Source: VYFG01 sp964403545
Lineage (GTDB): Bacteria > Pseudomonadota > Gammaproteobacteria > Arenicellales > Poriferihabitantaceae
NCBI GenBank assembly: GCA_964403545.1
Contig: CAYOGN010000068.1
Coordinates: 1 to 15,292, forward strand
Reading direction: 5' to 3'
DNA: 15,292 bases
The number at the start of each line of letters is the position of its first letter. Within the stretch, counting starts at the first letter, position 1. This document shows, piece by piece, positions 1-7,808 of the stretch. Position numbers and translations under genes: made by a program. The notes under the pieces were generated by a model that saw only the letters and a list, made by a program, of their open reading frames with translations, made no database searches and was not told where the DNA came from.

Positions 1-726
1 CGCATTAATCGCGTCGATCGCCAACGCGCAATCACGGTGTATGGCGATGTTCAACGCGACACTGTGAATGCGCAGGAATTGCTCGGCCTCGTGAGCGCCG
101 ATTTATTTCCACGATTGCGTGAAAAATACCCCGACATCGAAATCGACATCCAGGGCGAGAGTCAAAATTCGGCGGAAACCAGTCAATCGATGTTACGCAA
201 TGTCGTACTCGGATTAATCGGAGTGTATATGCTGCTGGCCTTCCAGTTTAGAGGTTACCTCGCGCCAATTACGGTGATGATGGTGATTCCAACCGCGCTC
301 ATCGGTGTGATGTTTGGACACTACCTGCTGGGTCTCGATCTCACCATGCCGAGTATTGTCGGCATGGCCTCATTATTCGGTGTCGTCGTCAACGACTCGA
401 TTCTATTAGTGGTATTTATGCGCGACGAACGCGCCCAGGGGATCGATGTCGTACGCGCAGCAAAACTCGCCGGGCGGACGCGTTTTCGCCCTATTTTGCT
501 GACCTCGATTACGACCATTGCCGGCCTCCTGCCGTTACTACTGGAGACCAGCCTGCAGGCGCAGATCCTCATTCCGATGGCGGTGAGTCTGGCCTTTGGG
601 CTCACCTCGGCGACCATGGTCGGGTTATTCCTGGTGCCATCACTGTATTGCATTCTGAATGACTTCAACCTGCTCGGTGACCTCGAAGCCGAATCGGATG
701 ACGCAATGTCTGAGCTACCTGCCTGA
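1..726 (+). CDS. RND-family efflux permease, C-terminal part (5' truncated by window edge)
   Basis: An inner-membrane proton-driven efflux transporter of the AcrB/HAE1 or CusA superfamily; only the last 241 residues or so are present, and the open frame runs into the left edge. The visible part starts in a periplasmic loop and then has a run of hydrophobic helices. These include the conserved segment GVVVNDSILLVVF, which corresponds to the G-x-V-V-N-N/D-x-I-L motif at the inter-helix turn of RND pumps, and the following R-x-R-P-I-L-L-T-S-x-T-T-x-x-G-L-L-P-L motif. A short acidic tail ends the protein. The substrate cannot be inferred from this half. Partner membrane-fusion and outer-membrane genes would lie to the left. 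No link to the downstream TRAP operon is evident. Confidence 0.93.
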   Translation, partial: RINRVDRQRAITVYGDVQRDTVNAQELLGLVSADLFPRLREKYPDIEIDIQGESQNSAETSQSMLRNVVLGLIGVYMLLAFQFRGYLAPITVMMVIPTALIGVMFGHYLLGLDLTMPSIVGMASLFGVVVNDSILLVVFMRDERAQGIDVVRAAKLAGRTRFRPILLTSITTIAGLLPLLLETSLQAQILIPMAVSLAFGLTSATMVGLFLVPSLYCILNDFNLLGDLEAESDDAMSELPA

Positions 727-1050
727 ACGCGAGGCCTAGCATCAACCATACAGAATACCAACCGAATTTCAGGCTTGAGTCTGCGCGACGATAACGCCAC
801 ATGAATTGACCCGCATATATTCTGTCAGTCATCATTTTCTCGCAATTTACCGGCGCTTCGTTGTGGTCTGCCCGCAATTTACGAAAGTTCAACAGTTTAC
901 CTTACGCGATACGGTGCCGGATATCGTGTTGAACCAATCTTGAGCCTATCGCGGATACTTCGCGCAGTCGGATGGATGAATTCAATCACACGCAGATGAT
1001 CAAACAATTCGAATATCGTGCGCCTGTATAAGAAAGTGCCTGGTACACGC
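727..1050. other. Intergenic stretch without a supported gene
   Basis: About 320 bases between the RND permease stop and the promoter-like hexamer before the TRAP operon. I find no open frame with a plausible ribosome site, no RNA gene and no clear hairpin terminator for the permease. The only structure I see is a 10-base direct repeat, listed separately. Confidence 0.6.
841..882. repeat. Short direct repeat (two copies of CGCAATTTAC)
   Basis: CGCAATTTAC occurs at 841-850 and again at 873-882, 32 bases apart, about three helical turns. Two copies on the same face of DNA could bind a regulator, but two 10-mers in noncoding DNA may also be chance. No third copy is seen nearby. Confidence 0.3.
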
Positions 1051-1056
1051 TATAAT
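1051..1056 (+). promoter_or_regulatory. Candidate -10 element for the TRAP operon
   Basis: A perfect TATAAT hexamer lies 52 bases upstream of the chosen TatT start. No convincing -35 hexamer exists at 16-18 bases spacing, so the promoter would be weak or activator-dependent, as expected for an inducible uptake operon. Confidence 0.35.
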
Positions 1057-1097
1057 CAAGATTATGGCGTTTTCGCTACAAATTCCAAAAATAAACA

Positions 1098-1105
1098 AGA
1101 GGAGG
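1098..1105 (+). promoter_or_regulatory. Ribosome binding site deciding the TatT start
   Basis: AAGAGGAGG immediately precedes the ATG at 1109. It selects this codon over an in-frame ATG at 1064 that would add 15 residues, place a charged stretch before the signal peptide and begin only 8 bases after the -10 hexamer. Confidence 0.65.
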
Positions 1106-1108
1106 GCC

Positions 1109-1957
1109 ATGAACGGGAAGCTCCTTGTATCGCTGTGCCTGTTCAACCTGACTGGCTGCTCCACGCTGATATCAAATGCGACCAACGATCTGGCATCAAA
1201 CCTGAGTGTAGCCATCCTTCACCAGGATGATCCTGAAACAGTGCGCGATGGCGCGCCGGCATACCTGTTGATGCTGGACAGCTTCATCGCAGGGTCACCC
1301 AATGATCCGGCAATGCTGGAGGCGGCGGCAGAACTGTATGCAGCTTACGGCGTAGTGTTTGTCGACGATCCATCGAGGGCTGATCGACTGACTGCCCGCT
1401 CCGGTGACTATGCAGAAAGAGCGCTGTGTATTACCAACACAAGGGCTTGCGGCCTGGCTGAAATGCCTTACGATACGTTTGTTACAACCCTGGAGCAGTT
1501 GCAGAAGAAAGACACGGCTTCGTTGTATACTTATGGACTATCCTGGATCGCCTATATCAAGGTTCATAGTGGTAATTTTTCCGCTTTGACCAAGCTACCA
1601 CGAGTTGAAGCTGTATTAAACCGAATCGGTGAACTGGATCCTCAATTCCAGCAGGTTAAAGTTCAACATTACCTGGGAGTTCTGAAAACCATCCGTCCAC
1701 CTGCATTGGGTGGAAAGTTCGATGAAGGTCAGGAGCACTACGAGCGGGCCATCAAACTGTCTGCCGGTCGGGATCTCTCGATTTATCTGGATTATGCAAA
1801 TTATTATGCACGGACGCTGTATGACAGGGAACTTCACGATCAACTCTTGAACGACGTAGTGAAGGCCGATCCGGTGGTAGATGGCAATACGTTGTTTAAC
1901 ATCCTCGCGCAGCGTGAAGCCCGGGCCATGCTGGATTCAGCAGACGATTACTTTTAG
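1109..1957 (+). CDS. TRAP transporter accessory lipoprotein, TatT family
   Basis: A 282-residue lipoprotein expected to be periplasmic and membrane-anchored, accessory to the TRAP transporter encoded directly downstream. The first 17 residues form a lipoprotein signal with a lipobox LTGC, so Cys17 is the likely lipidated residue. The rest is helical, with TPR-like helix pairs; a clear example around residues 204-245 includes HYERAIKLS. TatT proteins, described from Treponema pallidum Tp0956, are TPR lipoproteins that form a trimer and work with a dedicated solute-binding protein (TatP). The position as first gene before dctP, 18 bases from it, supports the assignment. The family call rests on lipobox, size, TPR character and context rather than a database match. 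It could otherwise be a generic TPR lipoprotein. Confidence 0.8.
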   Translation: MNGKLLVSLCLFNLTGCSTLISNATNDLASNLSVAILHQDDPETVRDGAPAYLLMLDSFIAGSPNDPAMLEAAAELYAAYGVVFVDDPSRADRLTARSGDYAERALCITNTRACGLAEMPYDTFVTTLEQLQKKDTASLYTYGLSWIAYIKVHSGNFSALTKLPRVEAVLNRIGELDPQFQQVKVQHYLGVLKTIRPPALGGKFDEGQEHYERAIKLSAGRDLSIYLDYANYYARTLYDRELHDQLLNDVVKADPVVDGNTLFNILAQREARAMLDSADDYF

Positions 1958-1975
1958 TTGCACCAAAGGTTGATA

Positions 1976-3001
1976 ATGAAAATTTTAAAAGGTTTCTCGA
2001 TACTGGGATTCGTACTGATTTCTCTTGGTTCTGTTGTAGAAGCGCAAACGATCTTTAAAATCGCTACCGTCGTTCCCGAAAGTTCCGATTGGGTGATGAA
2101 CATGCGTAAAGGTGCGGCCGAGATTTTTCAACGTACCGAGGGCCGGGTAAAATTCAAATTCTATACTGGTGGAGTCCAGGGAACTGATAACCAGGTCCGT
2201 CGTAAAATGAGAATCGGACAGTTACACGGCGCCGCCTTTACCTCCGGGGGATTAATCGACTTCCAGCCGGATATACAAGTGTATGGCGCGCCGATGGCAT
2301 TCAATTCACTGGAAGAGGTAAAGTTCGTACGTCGGCATATGGATGGCAAGCTGCGCGCACTGTTCGAGCAGGCCGGCTACGTTAATTTTGGAATTGTAGG
2401 CGGCGGCTTTGCATACATTATGTCCAATAATCCTGTAGCGAACATGAAAGATATGGAAGGCATAAAAATCTGGATACCAGAAGGAGATATCGCCTCTTAC
2501 GAAACCTCCAGGGCGCTCGGTATTGCGCCAGTGACACTGCCCATATCGTCCGTTTTAACCGGTTTGCAAACCGGACTGGTAGATACCGTAATGGGTCCTG
2601 CGATAGGCGCCATCGTGCTGCAATGGCACACTGTGGTTAAGTACATCACGGATCTGCCAATCGCTTATATCTATGCCATGCTGGTGATCGATGGCAAGGC
2701 GTTTAATCGTATCAGCGCTGCAGATCAGTCGATAGTGCGGGAAGTGATGGAAGTCATCTATCGGAAATTTGACGAGGAAAGTGCAGCCAAAGACAGGGAA
2801 GCCTTGCAGGCGCTTTTGGATGACGGCTTGCAACTCGTCGCCGTTGAAGCCAGCGAGGCGGAAGAGTGGGTTCGCCGGGTATCGGCCTCAATTCTCCAGT
2901 TTGCCAAGGATGGCGGCTTCAACCCGGCGCTGCTGGATGAAATGAATTGTTACCTGGCGGCCTATCGTTCCAACTCCAGTGCTGCTGAATGCACGCAGTG
3001 A
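1976..3001 (+). CDS. dctP: TRAP transporter solute-binding protein, DctP family (TatP-like)
   Basis: Periplasmic binding protein of 341 residues. It has a Sec signal peptide (about residues 1-24, cleavage after VEA) followed by the typical DctP opening FKIATVVPESSDW. I start at ATG 1976, which begins a clean signal peptide behind an AAAGG site; an in-frame TTG at 1958 is less likely. DctP proteins normally hold the ligand carboxylate with a conserved arginine in a G-x-K-x-R-x-P motif. Here that stretch reads GIKIWIPEGD with Trp at about residue 166 in place of the arginine. This fits the TatT-associated branch, whose ligands are thought to be more hydrophobic. It overlaps dctQ by 13 bases, so the two are translationally coupled. 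Confidence 0.92.
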   Translation: MKILKGFSILGFVLISLGSVVEAQTIFKIATVVPESSDWVMNMRKGAAEIFQRTEGRVKFKFYTGGVQGTDNQVRRKMRIGQLHGAAFTSGGLIDFQPDIQVYGAPMAFNSLEEVKFVRRHMDGKLRALFEQAGYVNFGIVGGGFAYIMSNNPVANMKDMEGIKIWIPEGDIASYETSRALGIAPVTLPISSVLTGLQTGLVDTVMGPAIGAIVLQWHTVVKYITDLPIAYIYAMLVIDGKAFNRISAADQSIVREVMEVIYRKFDEESAAKDREALQALLDDGLQLVAVEASEAEEWVRRVSASILQFAKDGGFNPALLDEMNCYLAAYRSNSSAAECTQ

Positions 3002-3507
3002 GTAGAATTTCCGAGGGGCTGAAAAACCTTGAAAAAGCTGGCGCCTGGATAGAGACCGCGATTCTGGCCCTTATTTTGGGCGGCATGATTTTACTGGCAG
3101 GGGGGCAGATTATTGGCAGAAATATATTTGGTGTCGTTTTTTTCCAGAGCGACGAACTGCTGCGCCTGATGGTTCTCTGGTTAACCCTGGCTGGTGCAGT
3201 GGCCGCCAGCCGCGCTGACAAACACATCAGCATCACGGTATTTGATCGCTTTTTGTCCGACCGAATAATGACCGCCGCGCATGTGGCTACAAACTTGTTT
3301 ACATCAGTCGTCTGTGCACTGATTGGGTGGCACAGCATCAGATTCGTCAGCACAACCTACCATTACGGGGACACCCTGCTCGGTGATATACCGGCCTGGG
3401 TGTTACAGCTCGCGTTGCCCATCGGGTTTGGCCTGATGGCATACCGTCACGTCGTTCACGCGATGAATCAGGCATTTGAGTTTATCGGGAGAAATAAACG
3501 GGCATGA
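2989..3507 (+). CDS. dctQ: TRAP transporter small permease subunit, DctQ family
   Basis: A 172-residue inner-membrane protein with four hydrophobic helices (about residues 20-45, 55-75, 95-115 and 130-150). The central signature DELLRLMVLWLTLAGAVAAS followed by R-A-D-K-H-I-S is diagnostic of DctQ. Together with DctM it forms the membrane sector that moves substrate using a cation gradient. The start ATG 2989 lies inside the end of dctP; a GTG at 2998 is a possible alternative. The stop overlaps the dctM start by four bases (ATGA). Confidence 0.92.
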   Translation: MHAVSRISEGLKNLEKAGAWIETAILALILGGMILLAGGQIIGRNIFGVVFFQSDELLRLMVLWLTLAGAVAASRADKHISITVFDRFLSDRIMTAAHVATNLFTSVVCALIGWHSIRFVSTTYHYGDTLLGDIPAWVLQLALPIGFGLMAYRHVVHAMNQAFEFIGRNKRA

Positions 3508-4760
3508 TGATACTGGGTCCGATATTGCTGGTTCTGGCCCTGCTGGGCGCACCGTTGTTTGCCATCATCGCAGCCAGCGCGCTGTGGAATTTCCACCAGG
3601 CGGATGTTGATTTACAGGTTGTCGCAATCGAGTTCTTCGGCATTGCCGAAATGCCCATCCTGTTGGCTATCCCTTTGTTTACGTTCGCCGGCTATTTAGT
3701 GAGCGAAAGCGAAGCGCCGCAGCGGCTGGTAAGGGTAACCACAGCGCTATTTGGCTGGATGCCGGCGGGTCTGGCCGTGGTATCACTGATCGCCTGTGCA
3801 CTATTTACCGCTTTTACCGGGGCCTCGGGGGTGACCATTATCGCTCTCGGCGCGCTGCTTTTTCCAGCCATGCAACAAGCCGGCTATCCAGAGAAATTCA
3901 GTCTCGGCCTGGTGACCACAGCCGGCAGTCTTGGCCTGTTGTTTGCACCATCGTTACCGTTGATACTTTATGGCATCGTTGCCGAGATATCGATCGAGCA
4001 ATTATTTCTCGCCGGAATCCTGCCGGGCATTCTGATGCTGGCGGTCCTGTCCGCTTACAGTGTCTGGAAAAACAATGCCATCCGTACCCCGTTATCGGAT
4101 TTTTCATGGTTGGAAGTCCGGCGATCACTCAGAGAAGCGATCTGGGAAGTCCCTTTGCCAGTAGTGGTATTGTGGGGCATTTACAGTGGTTATTTCGCCA
4201 TTTCAGAAGCAGCTGCGGTCACTGCACTTTACGTGTTGATCGTGGATCTTGTTATTCTGAGGGAAGTTCCCTGGAAGAAATTGCCTTCGATCATGGGCGA
4301 ATCCATGATACTGGTTGGTGGCATCATGGTGATTCTGGGTGTTTCCCGCGCATCCACGAATTTCATGATCGATGCCGGGATACCGCAGCAATTACTGGGA
4401 TGGATCAGCAGTTTTGTGGACGGTGAAATAACCTTCTTACTGATGCTGATGGCTTTCCTTTTGATTCTTGGTGCCATCCTGGACATATTTTCCGCCATTG
4501 TGCTGGTGGTGCCGTTGATCCTGCCTGTGGCCTTGCAGTACGACATTCACCCGATACATCTGGGCATTGTGTTCCTGGCCACCATGCAACTGGGATATAT
4601 TACCCCGCCCGTGGGCCTCAATCTGTTTATCGCCAGCCACCGGTTCGACCGGTCCATCGTCGAAATTTATATCTCGACCCTGCCGTTTTTCCTGTTTCTG
4701 CTGGTGTCGGTAGCGATCATTGCATTCTGGCCAGCATTGTCGCTGGTTTTGCTGGGCTAA
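3504..4760 (+). CDS. dctM: TRAP transporter large permease subunit, DctM family
   Basis: A 418-residue integral membrane protein with about a dozen helices, the transport-catalysing subunit of the TRAP system. Recognisable conserved parts are the GASGVTIIALGALLFPAMQQ region with the following A-G-Y-P-E-K-F-S-L-G segment in the first half, and LGYITPPVGLNLFIAS near the end, both typical of DctM and the wider IT superfamily. Length is normal for the family (about 420-430). It is the last gene of the tatT-dctP-dctQ-dctM operon. No strong terminator follows. Confidence 0.95.
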   Translation: MMILGPILLVLALLGAPLFAIIAASALWNFHQADVDLQVVAIEFFGIAEMPILLAIPLFTFAGYLVSESEAPQRLVRVTTALFGWMPAGLAVVSLIACALFTAFTGASGVTIIALGALLFPAMQQAGYPEKFSLGLVTTAGSLGLLFAPSLPLILYGIVAEISIEQLFLAGILPGILMLAVLSAYSVWKNNAIRTPLSDFSWLEVRRSLREAIWEVPLPVVVLWGIYSGYFAISEAAAVTALYVLIVDLVILREVPWKKLPSIMGESMILVGGIMVILGVSRASTNFMIDAGIPQQLLGWISSFVDGEITFLLMLMAFLLILGAILDIFSAIVLVVPLILPVALQYDIHPIHLGIVFLATMQLGYITPPVGLNLFIASHRFDRSIVEIYISTLPFFLFLLVSVAIIAFWPALSLVLLG

Positions 4761-4768
4761 TGTTGCTA

Positions 4769-4797
4769 TTGAGAAATTTGGGTGCAATTATTATTTT
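4769..4797 (+). promoter_or_regulatory. Candidate sigma-70 promoter for the acyl-CoA ligase operon
   Basis: TTGAGA (4769-4774) and TATTTT (4792-4797) are separated by 17 bases and lie about 75 bases before the ligase start, in the only AT-rich part of the 111-base spacer. Read-through from the TRAP operon is also possible because no terminator hairpin is visible. Confidence 0.35.
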
Positions 4798-4871
4798 CTG
4801 TAATAAATTGGTAAAAAAGGGCGGTGGGTCAAGTCACCGGTTCGAGGTCAAGTTCACAGGAAATCGAATAG

Positions 4872-6476
4872 ATGGATAAGAACAACGCAAACTATGTGCC
4901 CTTGACACCGGTTGATTTTCTTCGTCGGACCGCTATGGTCTACCCGGACAAGGTGGCGGTAATCCACGGTCATCAAACCTATAGCTATCGGCAATTTTTT
5001 GAGCGCGCCTGTAGACTCGCCTCGGCGCTCACCAGGCGCGGAATTGGGCGTAACGACACGGTAGCGATTATGGCGCCCAATGTGCCGGCAATGCTGGAGG
5101 CACACTATGGAGTGCCGATGTCGGGAGCGGTACTGAATCCGCTCAATATTCGTCTCGACAGCAACACCATCGCATTTATTCTCGAGCATGGTGAAGCTAA
5201 AGTATTGATTACTGATCGGGAGTTCTCGCCAGTTATCAGACAGGCATTGGTGCAAATGAAGACCCCCCCGCTGGTGATCGATATTGATGATGCGGCTGGA
5301 GAAGGTGGTGAACTACTCGGTGAGATTGACTACGAAGCCTTTTTGCGGGAGGGCGATCCGAGCGCTGAATTTGCTGAACCAGTGGACGAATGGCAATCGA
5401 TCTGCCTGCTCTATACCTCTGGCACGACGGGTAATCCCAAAGGGGTTCTATATCACCACCGAGGCGCTTACCTGAACGCCCTCGGCAACATGGCGACCAT
5501 GGGTCTTGACCGGAATGCTGTTTACCTCTGGACCCTGCCGATGTTTCACTGCAATGGCTGGACTTTCACCTGGGCCGTGACCGCCGCATGTGGTACCCAT
5601 GTGTGCCTGCGAAAGGTCGAACCGGCGGTCATTTTCCCCATGATTAAACGCCATGACATAACCCATATGTGCGGTGCGCCAGTGGTATTGACCATGTTGG
5701 CACATGCGCCAGACAGGGAGAAAGTGGCATTCGGCCAGACCGTGGAACTGGCCACCGGTGGCGCCGCACCACCATCGGCGGTAATCGAAGCAATAGAGCG
5801 TGATGGATTTCGCATCACACACCTCTATGGTCTGACCGAAACCTACGGACCTTCATTGGTTTGTGCCTGGCAGGATGTATGGGGCGATCTTGATCCTGAG
5901 GTCCGTTCAGGCAGGATGGCCCGGCAGGGGGTCAGGTATCTGACTCTGAAAGAAGCCATCGTTGCCGATCCTGAAACCATGGAAGAGGCGCCGTGGGATG
6001 GAGAAACTATTGGTGAACTCATGCTGGGTGGTAACACGGTGATGAAGGGTTACTTTAAAAACCCGGATGCCAACGCGGAAGTGTTCCGTGGTGGATGGTT
6101 GCATACCGGTGATCTGGCGGTACGGCATCCAGACGGTTATTTTGAAATCAAGGATCGTTCCAAAGATATCATCATTTCGGGTGGTGAAAACATTTCCAGC
6201 CTGGAAGTGGAAGAAGTACTCTATCGTCATCCCAGGGTGCTGGAAGCTGCCGTAGTGGCAAAACCAGATGTGAAATGGGGAGAATCCCCTTGTGCATTCG
6301 TAACTCTTAAAGAGGGTATGGAAGCAGATATTGATGAGATAATCTTGTTTTGCAAAGAGAATCTCGCAGGCTTCAAGGTGCCTACAACTATCGTCTTTGG
6401 CCCCTTGCCAAAGACGGCAACCGGCAAGATACAAAAATTTGCACTACGTAAACAGATACAGGCCGACAGCAGTTGA
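4872..6476 (+). CDS. Acyl-CoA synthetase (AMP-forming ligase, ANL superfamily; LvaE-like position)
   Basis: A 534-residue cytosolic enzyme that activates a carboxylic acid with ATP and CoA. All ANL core motifs are intact: the P-loop YTSGTTGNPKGV (residues 181-192), LYGLTETYG (about 318-326), HTGD (411-414, adenosine-binding Asp414), the hinge DRSKD (428-432) followed by ISGGENIS, and the catalytic C-terminal lysine in KTATGKIQK (Lys519). AGGAAA lies 8 bases before the ATG. The family includes medium-chain and branched-acid ligases, and sequence alone does not give the acid. In this operon it occupies the role of LvaE, which makes levulinyl- or 4-hydroxyacyl-CoA. Its stop codon overlaps the start of the next small ORF by one base. 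Confidence 0.93.
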   Translation: MDKNNANYVPLTPVDFLRRTAMVYPDKVAVIHGHQTYSYRQFFERACRLASALTRRGIGRNDTVAIMAPNVPAMLEAHYGVPMSGAVLNPLNIRLDSNTIAFILEHGEAKVLITDREFSPVIRQALVQMKTPPLVIDIDDAAGEGGELLGEIDYEAFLREGDPSAEFAEPVDEWQSICLLYTSGTTGNPKGVLYHHRGAYLNALGNMATMGLDRNAVYLWTLPMFHCNGWTFTWAVTAACGTHVCLRKVEPAVIFPMIKRHDITHMCGAPVVLTMLAHAPDREKVAFGQTVELATGGAAPPSAVIEAIERDGFRITHLYGLTETYGPSLVCAWQDVWGDLDPEVRSGRMARQGVRYLTLKEAIVADPETMEEAPWDGETIGELMLGGNTVMKGYFKNPDANAEVFRGGWLHTGDLAVRHPDGYFEIKDRSKDIIISGGENISSLEVEEVLYRHPRVLEAAVVAKPDVKWGESPCAFVTLKEGMEADIDEIILFCKENLAGFKVPTTIVFGPLPKTATGKIQKFALRKQIQADSS

Positions 6477-6598
6477 TGGAAATCGATCTTGCAGTAAAAC
6501 GGGTGGTCACTATCGGTGCCTTATTGTGTTGGAGTTCCGGAGTTACGGCTGAAACTGTGTTCCCCGTTGATGGCGGGCATCTTGTTAACTCACTTTAA
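6476..6598 (+). pseudogene. Internally deleted short-chain dehydrogenase remnant (40 codons)
   Basis: An open frame of 40 codons whose ATG overlaps the ligase TGA by one base (TGATG), a typical translational-coupling junction. The start MEIDLAVKRVVTIGA resembles the opening of SDR enzymes (M-x-I-D-L-x-G-K-R-V-V-V-T-G-A), where the nucleotide-binding fold begins. The end VTAETVFPVDGGHLV resembles the SDR C-terminus (V-T-G-E-x-x-x-V-D-G-G). Everything between, some 200 or more residues including the S-Y-K catalytic centre, is absent. The simplest reading is a large in-frame internal deletion of an SDR of about 255 residues. In lva operons an SDR (LvaD) reduces the keto-acyl-CoA, which fits the position. 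It may still be translated as a non-enzymatic peptide. A chance ORF is possible, since the similarity covers few residues. Confidence 0.55.
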
Positions 6599-6611
6599 AG
6601 AAGAGGCTTCC

Positions 6612-7808
6612 ATGGATTTCCGACTTGCGCCTGAAATTGAAGAACTACGTTTGAGAATTCATGACTTCGTTGAGCAGCATATATTGCCCCTTGAGCAGGA
6701 TTCGGCGGCCCGTGATGAACACGAAAATATTGCCATGGAGCCGTTGAGTCATCTACGGTCGAGGGCAAAAACCGAAGGGTTATGGGCGTTACAAATGCCA
6801 AAGGAACGTGGTGGTGGTGGCCTGAATATCGTCAGTATGGCGGCCTGCTACGAAGAAATGAATCGCTCGATCTTTGGTCCGGTTTGTTTTAATAGTGCCG
6901 CTCCAGACGATGGTAATATGATTGTTCTTGAGAAGGTCGCCAGAGATGACCAGAAGGAACGCTGGCTTCAGCCGATTATCGATGGCAATGCGCATTCCGC
7001 CTTCGCCATGACCGAACCGGCACCGGGAGCCGGTTCTGACCCGTCCCTGATGCTGACCCGGGCGGAGAGGAAAGGGGACCGCTGGATTATTCATGGCCGC
7101 AAGACTTTCATTACCGGTGCCGGAGTCGCGCAGCATTTTATTCTGATTGCGCGTACCTCTGACGATACCCGCAAGGGCTTGACGGCTTTCCTTTTCCACC
7201 GTGATCAACCCGGCTGGCATATTGAACGGCGGATTCCCATCATGGGACCGGAAGAACACGGCGGCCATTGTGAACTCGTTTTTGACGGTCTGGAAATTCC
7301 TCATGAAAACCGGCTGATGGAAATTGGAGACGGTCTCAAAGTAACCCAGATCAGGTTGGGCACAGCACGGCTTACCCATTGTATGAGATGGCTGGGGATG
7401 TCGAAGCGTGCCCTCTCCATCGGGCTGGATTACGCCCGGGAACGAGAGAGCTTCGGCATCAAGCTCATGGATCGAGAATCGGTTCAGGGCCTGTTGGCCG
7501 AAGCAGCTATGCAAATTGAAATCGGACGAATGCTGACGATGAAAGCTGCATTTAAACTGGATACTGGCAGCTTTGCCCGCAAGGAAGTCTCAATGGCCAA
7601 GATTCAGGTTGCCGATACGCTGCACAAAGCCATTGATACAGCAGTTCAATTATGTGGGGCCCGGGGTTATTCAAAAGATACTCCCCTTGAATGGATGTAC
7701 CGTTACGCTCGCCAGGCACGTTTGGTAGATGGGGCTTCGGAAGTCCACCGGATGGTTCTCGCACGCCATCTTGAACAGGAAGGAGAGGCGTTCTGGAACT
7801 GGTCATGA
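6612..7808 (+). CDS. Acyl-CoA dehydrogenase, ACAD10/11-like (LvaC-like)
   Basis: A 398-residue flavoprotein with the acyl-CoA dehydrogenase layout: N-terminal helical domain, middle beta domain with FAMTEPAPGAGSDPS, then the C-terminal helical domain. Near the end comes VDGASEVHRM, where Glu377 lies at the place of the catalytic base; this D-G-x-x-E-V-H form is typical of the ACAD10/ACAD11 branch. I start at ATG 6612 behind AAGAGGC; an in-frame ATG at 6516 would add 32 residues read out of frame through the SDR remnant and is unlikely. In lva and human ACAD10/11 systems this enzyme acts on 4-phosphorylated acyl-CoA to give the enoyl-CoA. The stop overlaps the next gene by four bases (ATGA). 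Confidence 0.92.
   Translation: MDFRLAPEIEELRLRIHDFVEQHILPLEQDSAARDEHENIAMEPLSHLRSRAKTEGLWALQMPKERGGGGLNIVSMAACYEEMNRSIFGPVCFNSAAPDDGNMIVLEKVARDDQKERWLQPIIDGNAHSAFAMTEPAPGAGSDPSLMLTRAERKGDRWIIHGRKTFITGAGVAQHFILIARTSDDTRKGLTAFLFHRDQPGWHIERRIPIMGPEEHGGHCELVFDGLEIPHENRLMEIGDGLKVTQIRLGTARLTHCMRWLGMSKRALSIGLDYARERESFGIKLMDRESVQGLLAEAAMQIEIGRMLTMKAAFKLDTGSFARKEVSMAKIQVADTLHKAIDTAVQLCGARGYSKDTPLEWMYRYARQARLVDGASEVHRMVLARHLEQEGEAFWNWS

Noticed and set aside
6516..6611. N-terminal extension of the acyl-CoA dehydrogenase from an upstream ATG
   Set aside because: The ATG at 6612 has a ribosome site and gives the normal family start MDFRLAPEIEELR; the extension is the shifted frame of the SDR remnant.
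6789..7514. Long minus-strand frame of 241 codons opposite the acyl-CoA dehydrogenase
   Set aside because: It is a shadow of a gene whose motifs are intact on the plus strand; no ribosome site and no protein-like domain pattern.
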